Assembly: GCF_048323755.1 (NCBI RefSeq)
Contig: NZ_JBLWFS010000010.1
Coordinates: 79,100 to 143,099, forward strand
DNA from: Alkalihalobacterium sp048323755
GTDB taxonomy: Bacteria > Bacillota > Bacilli > Bacillales > Bacillaceae_F
Length of the DNA: 64,000 nucleotides
Direction: 5' to 3'
Shown here: positions 42,135 to 50,167 of the stretch, one piece after another
How the letters are laid out: the number at the start of each line of letters is the position of its first letter
Numbering within the stretch: the first letter of the stretch is position 1
Notes under the pieces: model-generated
What the model was told of the DNA's origin: nothing
Databases searched by the model: none
The model's input: only the letters and a program-made list of their open reading frames with translations
Translations under genes and position numbers: made by a program

Positions 42135-42313
42135 AGCAATATTGGGTGCTCATACCTCAAATTTTTTCCTCATCATACCTCAATCATCACGGTTGAATAC
42201 AGTTCAAAATTAACACAACTGTATACAGCGTTTTAAATGAAGGACATATGTTCTTTTCGGAAGTTAAAGCGGACAAAGTAGCCAAAATTTGTAATTCATG
42301 ATATAATAGTGAA

Positions 42314-42330
42314 TGACAGTCAGTCAGTGA
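42314..42330 (+). promoter_or_regulatory. TetR operator O1, upstream of the tetR gene
   Basis: TGACAGTCAGTCAGTGA, just downstream of a TATAAT (42302-42307). Its reverse complement matches site O2 near 42915 in 15 of 17 positions. This places it where the repressor would block transcription of its own gene. Confidence 0.75.
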
Positions 42331-42353
42331 CTATTTTTACTGGAGGATTGATA

Positions 42354-42950
42354 ATGAAGCAAGACAACAAATACGAATTGTTAGTGAATGCTGCACTAAC
42401 TGTAATGAAAGAAAAAGGGTTTGAGAAAGCGTCAGTGTCGCAAATCGTCAAAGAAGCAGGAGTTGCCCAAGGTACTTTTTATTTATACTTTGACTCCAAA
42501 AGTGCAATTGTTCCAGCTATTGCCGAGAAGATACTAAATGCTCTTTTCTTAAAAATAAAGCAAAGTTTTAATGCGGAAGAAACAATATTCTATACACTTG
42601 AAATGATCGTCGAAGTTACATTCGATATTACGAAGGAGTACCGTGAGCTGATTTTATTTTGTTATTCCGGACTCGCTTATTACCATTCGTTTGAGCGGTG
42701 GGAAGAAATTTATCAGCCTTATTATAGCTGGCTTGAGGAACGGCTTGATCATGCCAATCAAAATGGGCTCATTCATACAAATTTAGACTTAAATTCGTTA
42801 GCTAAAATGATTATAGATTTAATAGAAAATTCAGCGGAAACGTATTATTTAACTAATGAAAGTGATAGAAGTATGGAACATAGTAAAAATCAAGTATTAC
42901 TGTTTATAAAAAGCGCACTGACTGACAGTCAATCATTAAACAAAGCCTAG
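42354..42950 (+). CDS. TetR family regulator of the cation efflux gene
   Basis: 198 aa. Helix-turn-helix at residues 8-50: YELLVNAALTVMKEKGFEKA and VSQIVKEAGVAQGTFYLYF. C-terminal ligand domain not recognisable. ATG at 42354 follows TGGAGG 7 bases upstream; the open frame back to 42309 overlaps the operator. The CDF gene follows 13 bases on, so it is in the same operon and probably the target. An inducing metal is likely but cannot be named. Confidence 0.87.
   Translation: MKQDNKYELLVNAALTVMKEKGFEKASVSQIVKEAGVAQGTFYLYFDSKSAIVPAIAEKILNALFLKIKQSFNAEETIFYTLEMIVEVTFDITKEYRELILFCYSGLAYYHSFERWEEIYQPYYSWLEERLDHANQNGLIHTNLDLNSLAKMIIDLIENSAETYYLTNESDRSMEHSKNQVLLFIKSALTDSQSLNKA
42915..42931 (+). promoter_or_regulatory. 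TetR operator O2, inside the 3' end of tetR
   Basis: GCACTGACTGACAGTCA, with a 13-base near-perfect palindrome TGACTG A CAGTCA. It overlaps the last codons of tetR and lies 33 bases before the CDF start, so bound regulator could also control a second promoter or block elongation. Confidence 0.65.
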
Positions 42951-42963
42951 ACGAGGTGTTAAT

Positions 42964-43875
42964 ATGCATAGTGATTATGCATTGGAAAAGAAGTTGTTGA
43001 AGATTTCAGTTTATGGTGCGGTCATGTTTGCTGTGACTGGTGTCGTTTGGGGATATCTCATTTCTTCACAAATGGTCATGTTCGATGGACTTTATTCATT
43101 AATTAGTGTCATGCTGTCCCTGATGTCCTTATTTGCAGCACAATTTATTCAGAAGCGGGATACGAAGAAGTTTCCATTCGGTAAAGAGGTGCTCGAACCT
43201 CTAGTCATTATTATTAAATATGCGGTCATTCTGATAATTTGTTTGGTTGCAGTGGTCTCAGCATTGGAGGCCCTTGTATCAGGTGGTCGAGAAACAAATA
43301 TCGGTTCCGCTCTTCTTTATTCTATTTTATCTACAGTAGCTTGTTGGGGCGTATTTGTGTACTTAAAGAAACAAAAGCAAGGATCAGGCCTCATTCAAGC
43401 GGAGGCCAATCAATGGAGAATGGACATGGTACTTAGTGGGGCGGTCCTAGTGGGATTTTTAATCGCTGCGATTTTAACCTATACTCAATTTACGTTTTTA
43501 ACCCCTTATATGGATCCGCTTATGGTTCTCCTTTCTGCTGGTTTCTTCTTGAAGGTTCCAATTGTAGAAATTGCAAAAGCTTCAAAAGAAGTACTCGAAA
43601 TGGCACCCGACCAACTGATCCAAAAGAAATTTAAATCGGTCGTCGATTCGATCCAAGCCCAATATCAAATAGAAGATTCGATGCTACGAATGTCCAAAGT
43701 AGGCAGTAAGCTTTTCATCGAAGTTGACTTTATTTTAAATGAGCAATCCAAAGTAATAACCGTCGCAGAACAAGATTTAATTCGTGAAGAAATTAATAAA
43801 CGTACAAAAGATTTACGCTATAAAAAATGGTTAACCGTTTCATTTACAAATGATCGAAAGTGGATTAATGGTTGA
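42964..43875 (+). CDS. Cation diffusion facilitator family transporter
   Basis: 303 aa with the first six helices and a C-terminal cytoplasmic domain. FDGLYSLISVMLSLMSLF is the conserved metal-binding start of helix 2 region (Asp), and EANQWRMDMVLSG holds the second metal Asp of helix 5. The C-terminal domain is short. Exports divalent cations (Zn, Co, Fe or Mn) against protons. Controlled with the TetR gene through two operators. Confidence 0.9.
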   Translation: MHSDYALEKKLLKISVYGAVMFAVTGVVWGYLISSQMVMFDGLYSLISVMLSLMSLFAAQFIQKRDTKKFPFGKEVLEPLVIIIKYAVILIICLVAVVSALEALVSGGRETNIGSALLYSILSTVACWGVFVYLKKQKQGSGLIQAEANQWRMDMVLSGAVLVGFLIAAILTYTQFTFLTPYMDPLMVLLSAGFFLKVPIVEIAKASKEVLEMAPDQLIQKKFKSVVDSIQAQYQIEDSMLRMSKVGSKLFIEVDFILNEQSKVITVAEQDLIREEINKRTKDLRYKKWLTVSFTNDRKWING

Positions 43876-43907
43876 TCAAGCGAAATAGGAAGTCGCTGTA
43901 TAAAGTT

Positions 43908-43958
43908 GTACCCGGTAGAGTAGACGCTAAAAAAGTCTATTCTACCGGGTACTTTTTT
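43908..43958 (+). terminator. Very strong terminator of the tetR-CDF operon
   Basis: GTACCCGGTAGAGTAGAC pairs over all 18 bases (one G-U pair) with GTCTATTCTACCGGGTAC, 9-base loop, then TTTTTT. Confidence 0.93.
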
Positions 43959-44035
43959 CCGCTAAATGTGTAGTAAATAGCTTAAAAGTCCTTGTCTGTT
44001 GGTATAGCGAGGGACAATGTGTAAGTTCAATTAAT

Positions 44036-44131
44036 GATATTGTCGGGTTTGGAGATTTTATTGTCCAATTTGAAATTTTATTGTCTGATTTCACTTTTTA
44101 TTGTCCAATTGCACTGTTTTATTGTCCAAAA
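44036..44131. repeat. Tandem repeat, about 21-base unit (family R5)
   Basis: Four clear copies of TTTTATTGTCCAATT-type units (44056-44130), preceded by a fifth, more diverged one (TATTGTCGGGTTTGG). The unit spacing is 20-21 bases, but the spacers are as repetitive as the units, so it is not a CRISPR array. No gene runs through it. Confidence 0.75.
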
Positions 44132-44210
44132 TGTGAATAGATGGCGAATTCAACGATGCAATATATGGCGGAACTACTGTACGTCTAAGAAAGATCCCAT
44201 CTATTAAACA

Positions 44211-44237
44211 CCAGCATCATCGAATAGGATGTGCTGG
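44211..44237 (-). terminator. Hairpin downstream of the 92-aa minus-strand gene
   Basis: CCAGCA and TGCTGG pair (with extension CATC/GATG-like). It is followed on the minus strand by a short T-run. Probable terminator for the gene at 44268. Confidence 0.5.
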
Positions 44238-44267
44238 CTTCTCTGTTACAGGGAGATCATCCATCCA

Positions 44268-44546
44268 TCAGTACTTCCACTTTGTGATGGTAAACGGCAA
44301 TGTCACAACAAATAAATCTAAGGCATAAAAAGAGTACAAAATTCCATGGTTCTTATTTGCAGGCTTTCTATCAGAATAAAGCTTTTTTTCATAGACTTTT
44401 TTTATCCCAAACCTAAAAGGAAAAAGCCGATAAATTTTAGGGATTTCTAATTTATTTTTCAACATCACTCGGAAAATCGCATCCTGTATGTATGTCACTA
44501 AACAAAATATGAAGAAACCAATGATGATTTTCAGTAAAGTAACCAC
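44268..44546 (-). CDS. Small membrane protein, 92 aa
   Basis: GTG at 44546 with GAGGTG 7 bases upstream. Two hydrophobic segments (about 4-22 and 72-88) and a basic middle. An overlapping frame (ATG AAA AAA TAC... from about 44580) has its own AGAGGAA site, so this could be the remnant of a longer gene that has shifted frame, or the two could be alternatives. Family unknown. Confidence 0.5.
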   Translation of the reverse strand: MVTLLKIIIGFFIFCLVTYIQDAIFRVMLKNKLEIPKIYRLFPFRFGIKKVYEKKLYSDRKPANKNHGILYSFYALDLFVVTLPFTITKWKY

Positions 44547-44872
44547 GCTTCAACACCTCGTTTGGCCCGTATTTTTTCATAAATTCCTCTTGATGTTTTT
44601 TTACAATAGAACGCGATTTAAAAGAGAATTACATCCATTATATCCCATTCGTATGTGTAGAGAGTTGAAATTTTAGTTAATTTATCTAAAATAACGAAAT
44701 CATGGCTAAGCAGTTTATGATCACTTTTTTAAATTGTGAAACTTCTGCTCTTGTCAGTCGTAACTAATAATAAGTAAGTATTAAAGTTAATTGCCGAATC
44801 ACTTTTTAGAGCAAGTTGATATTTAGTGTTTTTTCGTACTGAGTAACTCTCTGTAACAAAAGGGGTGGTAAG
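44547..44872. other. Intergenic region
   Basis: 326 bases. A 42-residue out-of-frame ORF on the minus strand (ATG near 44579) overlaps the start of the 92-aa gene. Otherwise no signal recognised. Confidence 0.35.
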
Positions 44873-45466
44873 ATGTTTGAATTTATCGTAGCGGTGACCG
44901 TAGGGATTATTCCGTTACTTTATGTGTATTTAGCGGTTAAATTTATGATTAATATCAAAAAGGGTGGACAAACGCTTTATCCGATTGAGAATCAACCATT
45001 TATTTATAAGCAAATGGGGGTTCAGTTGAGGAGAGTGACTCCTAAATTAATACTCCTTGAAAGTCCTCTTTACCTTATTGGTTTTACATGTGCTATTGTA
45101 GCAAGTGTATCGCTTTACTTAGGAAACGATGCGTTTTTACTGCTCGCCCCAGCAATATTGCCACTAATGTTTTCCAGGGGCTCTTTATTCGCAGCGTTTG
45201 AATTAAAAGAGGAAGGTGTTTTGGTTGGCAGTGTTTTTCATGAGTGGTCCGAAATTGAAAAAGTGGAGTTCTCCTCATTAAAAGTCCATGAAAAAGAATA
45301 TGGTTTTGGAAAAGAAGACCATCATCTTAAATTCAAGTTTCATTTAAAAAACGATAAGAGTTTTAACATCATTATTGGAGAAAGTGAACATGAAAAGGCT
45401 ATCGAGGTTTTAAAACAAAAAGATTTGGAAGTATGGGAAAAAGCAGATTTAGGCTTACCACAATAA
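44873..45466 (+). CDS. Membrane protein with PH-like C-terminal domain
   Basis: 197 aa. Helices at about 4-24 and 65-105; the C-terminal 90 residues have the beta-strand pattern (FELKEEGVLVGSVFHEWSEI, KKVEFSSLKV) seen in small bacterial PH-like domains such as DUF5673/YcxB-type. GGGGTGGTAAG precedes the ATG. Function unknown; this domain match is tentative. Confidence 0.55.
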   Translation: MFEFIVAVTVGIIPLLYVYLAVKFMINIKKGGQTLYPIENQPFIYKQMGVQLRRVTPKLILLESPLYLIGFTCAIVASVSLYLGNDAFLLLAPAILPLMFSRGSLFAAFELKEEGVLVGSVFHEWSEIEKVEFSSLKVHEKEYGFGKEDHHLKFKFHLKNDKSFNIIIGESEHEKAIEVLKQKDLEVWEKADLGLPQ

Positions 45467-45667
45467 AACATTTTCAGGATAGTACGAACAAAGGTCATAT
45501 GTAAATGTTGTTTAAAGTGTAATAAGAAAACTAACTAACAAATGGATACTTATGGTAAAGTTAAAAGAAAAGTGTTAAGTAAATGTATTAAGTAAATGCA
45601 ACAAAACAACTAGACATGATGAGTTACGGGTACGACAAACGATCATGAAAGTGAAACAGGTGTCCAT

Positions 45668-46507
45668 ATGTATAAACAACGTTTTTGGGACTATTTTTTA
45701 TTTCGTCCGATCTCTTGTAACAAAGAGAAGTTAAAGAAAGTTATTCGTGGTAAGTCCATTCTTATAACAGGTGCCAGTTCAGGCGTTGGAAAAGAATTAG
45801 CCTGCGAGCTAGCAGATGTAGACTGTCATTTAGTTTTAGTGGCAAGAAGAGGAGACGAACTTGCGAAAATAAAGAAGACGATTGAAACAAAGAATGCTAA
45901 AGTCAGTGTTTTCCAAGCCGATCTTAGAGATACGACCGAAATGGAGAACTTTCTCTCTTTTCTACATGGATTGCCACATGGGCTCGATATCGTAGTCAAT
46001 AACGCTGGTTTATCCATTCACAGATCCATCAATGACTCTTTAAACCGTTATCATGATTTTACACGGACGATGGCGATTAATTATTTTGCTCCCGTTCAAT
46101 TACTGTTATCTGTAATTCCTCATCTTCAAAGAAATAAAGGCCATATCATTAATGTTTCTACCATCAATGCCCGCTTAGCACCTGTTCCGTATTTTGCGGC
46201 CTATCAAGCATCCAAATCAGCTTTTGATGTGTGGCTTCGTTCAACAGCGCCTGAACTGAAGACACAGGGGGTAACAACTACATCGGTCTATCTTCCACTA
46301 ATTAAAACACCGATGATTGAACCTACAGTAGCCTATCAAAATGTACCGGCAATGTCTCCACGTTATGTTGCCAGAATCATCTGTAAGAGTATTTACACCA
46401 AAAAGAAAACCTACCAACCTTGGTGGTTAATCTTTGGTCAGATGGCTTCTATATTTCTTCCTCATTTCAGTCGGGTATCAAAAAAGAAAGGGGAGAAGAG
46501 CCGGTGA
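45668..46507 (+). CDS. SDR family NAD(P)-dependent oxidoreductase
   Basis: 279 aa. ILITGASSGVGKELACEL (cofactor loop), VVNNAGLSIHRS, and the active-site YQASK. The Ser position before it reads INVSTINARL, where Ser-Thr replaces the usual Ser-Ser. Of the type that reduces or oxidises acyl or steroid-like substrates. Its stop codon overlaps the start of the adenylate-forming ligase by 4 bases (GTGA), so the two are translationally coupled, hinting that the SDR acts on the ligase product. Confidence 0.88.
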   Translation: MYKQRFWDYFLFRPISCNKEKLKKVIRGKSILITGASSGVGKELACELADVDCHLVLVARRGDELAKIKKTIETKNAKVSVFQADLRDTTEMENFLSFLHGLPHGLDIVVNNAGLSIHRSINDSLNRYHDFTRTMAINYFAPVQLLLSVIPHLQRNKGHIINVSTINARLAPVPYFAAYQASKSAFDVWLRSTAPELKTQGVTTTSVYLPLIKTPMIEPTVAYQNVPAMSPRYVARIICKSIYTKKKTYQPWWLIFGQMASIFLPHFSRVSKKKGEKSR

Positions 46508-48063
46508 AGATATTCAAGCTTATCTATGTTTTATACAAGATAAAATTACTGTCACCACTCAGTTTGTACCGGTTCATTACTTCCTTTTTTGCCTGTGGAA
46601 TGAACTTGATGACTCTATTACATTTTGCCGAAAAGAAATATGCTAATAAAACCGTGTTAATAGATGACAAGGAAACACTTACATATAGCCAAATGCTATC
46701 ACAATCATATCAAATAGCTATCTATCTAAAAGAGAATTATCAAATACAGAGCGGTCAAAAGATCGGCTTTCTTTGTAAAAATCATGCTTCTTTTGTAAAA
46801 GCTATTTTTGCCGTGTCCCGATTAGGAGCAGACCTTTATTTATTAAATGCTGAACTAAAGACAAGCCAGTTAAATCAATTTGTCGAGCGTCATGATTTTG
46901 ACTTTTTAATATACGATTTGGAATTTACGGACGTAGTTCATCACTCTGATTATTCCAATGCAAAACTGTTAAGTTATCATGATCAACTTGCAGCAATTGA
47001 TAACATTGTCCATTCAACCAAGACTTCAAAGCTAGCTTTACCACGGTATTCCACTAGTAAACTGGTCTTGCAAACGAGCGGTACGACTGGAATGTCGAAA
47101 GAAGCAGCCCATAAACCGTCCCTATTTAATTACTTAAATCCATTTGCAGCCTTTCTTCAACGATTGAAAATATTAAACTACAATACTGCTTATATTGGGT
47201 CACCGATATTTCACGGGTATGGAATTGCGGTCCTCTTATTATTTATTCCATTAGGGAAAAAAGTAGTGATTAGTCATACGTTTGAGGCTTCAACAGCTTG
47301 CAGGCTAATCCGCAACCACCAGGCGGAAGTGGTTACTCTAGTTCCTTTAATGCTGCAAAAAATGTTACAACACAATGTCGACGATTTGCGGTCTCTAGTA
47401 TGTGTCGCTTCGGGTGGAGCAAAGCTTAGTACAAAACTGGTCGCTGAGACGCAGCGCTCCTTAGGTGATGTGCTCTATAATTTATACGGCACGTCCGAAT
47501 CAGGGCTTAACTTCATCGCTACACCCAAAGATTTACGCTATTCTCCTGCAACCATAGGTAAGAGAATAAACGGTATGGCTGTAAGAGTCCTTGATGAGCA
47601 GATGGAAGAACGGAAAAGCGGGCAGGTCGGTCAGCTTTGTATTAAAAATGATTGGTCGATCAGCAATAAAAACAACACTTGGATTCAAACAGGTGATTTA
47701 GCTTACAAGGATGAAAATAATTATTACTTTCTATGCGGGCGAAGCGACGATATGGTGGTGTCTGGCGGTGAAAACGTGTATCCAATCGAAGTGGAACAGG
47801 CAGTGATACAACATTCCTTCATTGAAGATGTTGCTGTAATCGGGGTACCTGATGAACAATTTGGACAGAGGTTGACCGCATTTGTTCTTCTAGTAGAAGA
47901 TGCTGATCTTACGGAAAAAGATATACTAGAATGGATGCGTCCGAGATTGCCTAGATTTCAAATCCCTAAAAGTATCGCGATTGTCCATCATATGCCTTAC
48001 ACACCACTAGGTAAGCTCGATAAAAGCCAGTTACGTCGGAGGATCTTAAATGAAGAAAAATAG
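46504..48063 (+). CDS. Acyl-adenylate-forming ligase (class I)
   Basis: 519 aa. Motifs in order: LVLQTSGTTGMSKEAAH (A3, P-loop; note KEA where PK is common), VLYNLYGTSESGLNFI (A5), TGDLAYKDENNYYFLCGRSD (A7/A8), GGENVYPIEVEQAV, and TPLGKLDKSQLRR with the catalytic Lys (A10). The GTG start at 46504 follows AAGGGGAGAAG. Could be a fatty-acyl-CoA or acyl-AMP ligase; there is no carrier protein, thioesterase or OleA-type gene nearby. The first 45 residues form a hydrophobic amphipathic stretch (KLIYVLYKIKLLSPLSLYRF), so membrane association is possible. Confidence 0.9.
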   Translation: MKIFKLIYVLYKIKLLSPLSLYRFITSFFACGMNLMTLLHFAEKKYANKTVLIDDKETLTYSQMLSQSYQIAIYLKENYQIQSGQKIGFLCKNHASFVKAIFAVSRLGADLYLLNAELKTSQLNQFVERHDFDFLIYDLEFTDVVHHSDYSNAKLLSYHDQLAAIDNIVHSTKTSKLALPRYSTSKLVLQTSGTTGMSKEAAHKPSLFNYLNPFAAFLQRLKILNYNTAYIGSPIFHGYGIAVLLLFIPLGKKVVISHTFEASTACRLIRNHQAEVVTLVPLMLQKMLQHNVDDLRSLVCVASGGAKLSTKLVAETQRSLGDVLYNLYGTSESGLNFIATPKDLRYSPATIGKRINGMAVRVLDEQMEERKSGQVGQLCIKNDWSISNKNNTWIQTGDLAYKDENNYYFLCGRSDDMVVSGGENVYPIEVEQAVIQHSFIEDVAVIGVPDEQFGQRLTAFVLLVEDADLTEKDILEWMRPRLPRFQIPKSIAIVHHMPYTPLGKLDKSQLRRRILNEEK

Positions 48064-48148
48064 ACTCATGCTAATAATTGCGATTGTCATTGGTTTTATT
48101 GTTCCTATCATTTCAGCCAAGAGGACTCCTTCCTCAAAAGTTCGTTAG
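48050..48148 (+). CDS. Tiny hydrophobic peptide, 32 aa
   Basis: ATG at 48050 overlaps the ligase stop by 14 bases in another frame and is preceded by CGGAGGATC, a good ribosome site. One predicted transmembrane helix (RLMLIIAIVIGFIVPIISA) with Arg/Lys ends. Reminiscent in size and position of small accessory peptides such as DltX, which assist an adenylate ligase; that comparison is speculative. Confidence 0.5.
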   Translation: MKKNRLMLIIAIVIGFIVPIISAKRTPSSKVR

Positions 48149-48552
48149 AATTTTAGGTGGGAGGTGAATTGGCGGTTTTGAGTGTAAGAGGAAGATGTAT
48201 AAGGTATTATTTATTGTGTCATGTCCGTCAGTTGTATTAGCACTTGTAAAATTAATTGTAGAATGAAAGTTAGGACGTAAAACTTCTTCGAGACGAGTTG
48301 TTATTTATCTTGCGAATTCACTTTTTGCCACCGTGGACTGAGCCCGTTACTAGCTGTTAGCGTTCCCTTGATAAGGAACGCTTTTTTATATTTATATATC
48401 ACCTAGTTTAATAACCTTAGAAAACAGAGTCCAAGATCATTTGATTTACATTTGTTAGTTTCTTTATTTGATTTTGAAGTTTATTTAACTGACAAATTGT
48501 CTTTTGGCATCAACATAATCCTTTTTATTTAGGTTATTTATGGAAGTGGAAA
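48149..48552. other. Intergenic spacer
   Basis: Holds the terminator at 48359-48387 and two very short candidate frames (near 48174-48245 and 48196-48267) with weak support. No gene called. Confidence 0.35.
48359..48387 (+). terminator. Terminator downstream of the ligase operon
   Basis: AGCGTTCC cttgataa GGAACGCT followed by TTTTTT. Confidence 0.82.
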
Positions 48553-49473
48553 TCATTGGCTTAAATGGGTACTTACATAAAAACAAAAAGTGTTCTTCCC
48601 ATTTCTCTTTGCCTCGTACATCGCGTGATCGGCTTTTTTCAATAGTGTACTTAATTCAGTACCTTCCTGTGGGTACTGAACAATACCGACACTTGAAGAA
48701 ACTTCAATGCTGTATTCAAATGTCGTCCAATCGGATAAAGCTTGAGTTAACTGGATTCCAAGCTTCTTTAGCAGGTTTTCATCTGTTTGATTAGGCAATA
48801 AAAGGACAAACTCATCGCCACCCATTCGGATGGCTAAAGCGTTAGGGTCAATCGTTTGTTTTAATCGATTTCCTACTTCTTTCAAAACGAGATCACCGAC
48901 TTCGTGACCATATGTATCATTTACTTCTTTAAAACCATCAAGATCAAGAAGCATGACAGCACCTCTATCCGCTATAAACTCAAAATTATCAGCTAAATAA
49001 CTTCTATTATATAAACCAGTTAGTGGATCTGTTTTTAACTGTTTTTCTAATTCGATAACGTACGAAAAGAGGTTAGAATACTTAACTAGTATATCGATGT
49101 CTTTTTTAGTGAAATATGAAGGTTTCGAATCTAAAGCACATAAAGTCCCGAACATTTCCCCATCTTTATAAAAAATGGGTACACCAATGTATGATTGAAT
49201 ATTTAAATCGTTCGTAACCGCTAATTTGCTTGTGAATGGATGGGATTTAGAGTCATTGATGATAAGTGGTTCACGGTTACCAAAGAAAATTTGTTGACAA
49301 TAAGATTCTCTTAAACCGATTTCTTGATTTTCCCTAATCGGTATCCCTGTTCCGTTATCTATAGATTTGATGATTGAAAAAGTATCTTCTGATATATTAC
49401 CAATAAATAACATTTTACCTTCAATCGATGAATTTACTAACTCCAGTAGATCAGTTGCAGCTTTGTAAGTCAT
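48553..49473 (-). CDS. GAF-GGDEF diguanylate cyclase
   Basis: 306 aa. A GAF domain (about residues 15-145, with a conserved SYIGVPIFYKDGEMFGTLCA segment) followed by a GGDEF domain (about 150-300): DPLTGLYNRSYL, the signature RMGGDEFVLLLP and NDTYGHEVGD. It makes cyclic di-GMP, probably in response to a small ligand or redox cue bound by the GAF domain. The inhibitory I-site RxxD, normally five residues before GGDEF, reads DPNA, so feedback inhibition may be absent. Alternative reading as a degenerate, inactive cyclase is less likely, as GGDEF is intact. Confidence 0.92.
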   Translation of the reverse strand: MTYKAATDLLELVNSSIEGKMLFIGNISEDTFSIIKSIDNGTGIPIRENQEIGLRESYCQQIFFGNREPLIINDSKSHPFTSKLAVTNDLNIQSYIGVPIFYKDGEMFGTLCALDSKPSYFTKKDIDILVKYSNLFSYVIELEKQLKTDPLTGLYNRSYLADNFEFIADRGAVMLLDLDGFKEVNDTYGHEVGDLVLKEVGNRLKQTIDPNALAIRMGGDEFVLLLPNQTDENLLKKLGIQLTQALSDWTTFEYSIEVSSSVGIVQYPQEGTELSTLLKKADHAMYEAKRNGKNTFCFYVSTHLSQ

Positions 49474-49660
49474 AATTTAACTCCCTCATTTTTAAGAATA
49501 AATATAGATGCAGTTAAATGAGTAAATGCCTGAAATTTTACATCTATGTGCCATAGTCAATTTAAATTATCTATGTAAATAGCAAACATTTAAATTATAA
49601 CAAGATAATGGAAATCTGTCTGTCAAATCTGAATGATTTTAAATAAACAGAAAAAAATAA

Positions 49661-49803
49661 AAGGTTGTTTTCGTAAACTTTGTTGCTTTTGGACCGATTT
49701 TCTTTTCATTCTTTTCAAAAGCTTCACGCTATGCGTGAAGAGCCAAGCATTCGCTTGGCCTACGGTCCAAAAGCAAGGAGCAACAATCTTTGAGAAAAGA
49801 GCC
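49661..49803 (+). mobile_element. MITE-like hairpin element, copy A (most complete)
   Basis: Terminal inverted repeats: left GGTTGTTTTCGTAAAC then TTGTTGC then TTTTGGACCG (49663-49696), right CGGTCCAAAAGC then GGAGCAACAATCTTTG (49763-49803). Inside are two perfect hairpins, GCTTCACGC/GCGTGAAG and GCCAAGC/GCTTGGC. The flanks share AAATAAAA, a possible 8-base target-site duplication. It is 143 bases and has no gene, so it would need a transposase elsewhere. Related copies: 26361-26453, 11666-11773 and a relic at 29934-29959. Confidence 0.78.
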
Positions 49804-49861
49804 AAATAAAAAGACTACGTATAATAGGGGAGGTGGGAAATTAACTGCTGCAATATAAATT

Positions 49862-50167
49862 CTACTTTTTAAATCGATTTCCTGTATTGGCGTATATTAA
49901 AAATAAAATGATAGCTATTATAAAAGCGATCCAGCTATAAGAAACAACCCAAGTAATATTTACCAATTCCCCGAGTCCAGTAATAAAAAGAAATCCACTT
50001 AATAAAAAAATAAAATTACCCACGCCATTACAAAGCGCTTGTTTATCGTATTTTGCTTTTTCTTCCTTAGAAGAAGTGTTATACCCCGCTATTAACCAAC
50101 TCCATTGCCTATATTTGATCAAGTACCCTAGTAAAATAAAGAATAAACCAGTAACGAAATGAGTCAT
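49862..50167 (-). CDS. DUF3784 family membrane protein
   Basis: 101 aa, three helices. The N-terminal LLGYLIKYRQWSWLIAGYN, followed by SSKEEKAKYD, is a signature of DUF3784. Unknown function. Its ATG overlaps the last codon of the decayed CPBP gene, consistent with an old operon (CPBP protease and DUF3784 partner). Confidence 0.75.
   Translation of the reverse strand: MTHFVTGLFFILLGYLIKYRQWSWLIAGYNTSSKEEKAKYDKQALCNGVGNFIFLLSGFLFITGLGELVNITWVVSYSWIAFIIAIILFLIYANTGNRFKK

Noticed and set aside
44036..44131. CRISPR-like array
   Set aside because: Units are 20-21 bases with spacers nearly identical to each other and no cas genes nearby; it is a simple tandem repeat.
46434..46646. 70-aa plus-strand frame across the SDR/ligase junction
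   Set aside because: Overlaps two well-supported genes in another frame.
45668..48063. OleCD-type olefin biosynthesis
   Set aside because: An adenylate ligase and an SDR are present as in OleC/OleD, but no OleA or OleB gene is near and the ligase keeps the standard A10 Lys. Kept only as a possible relation.
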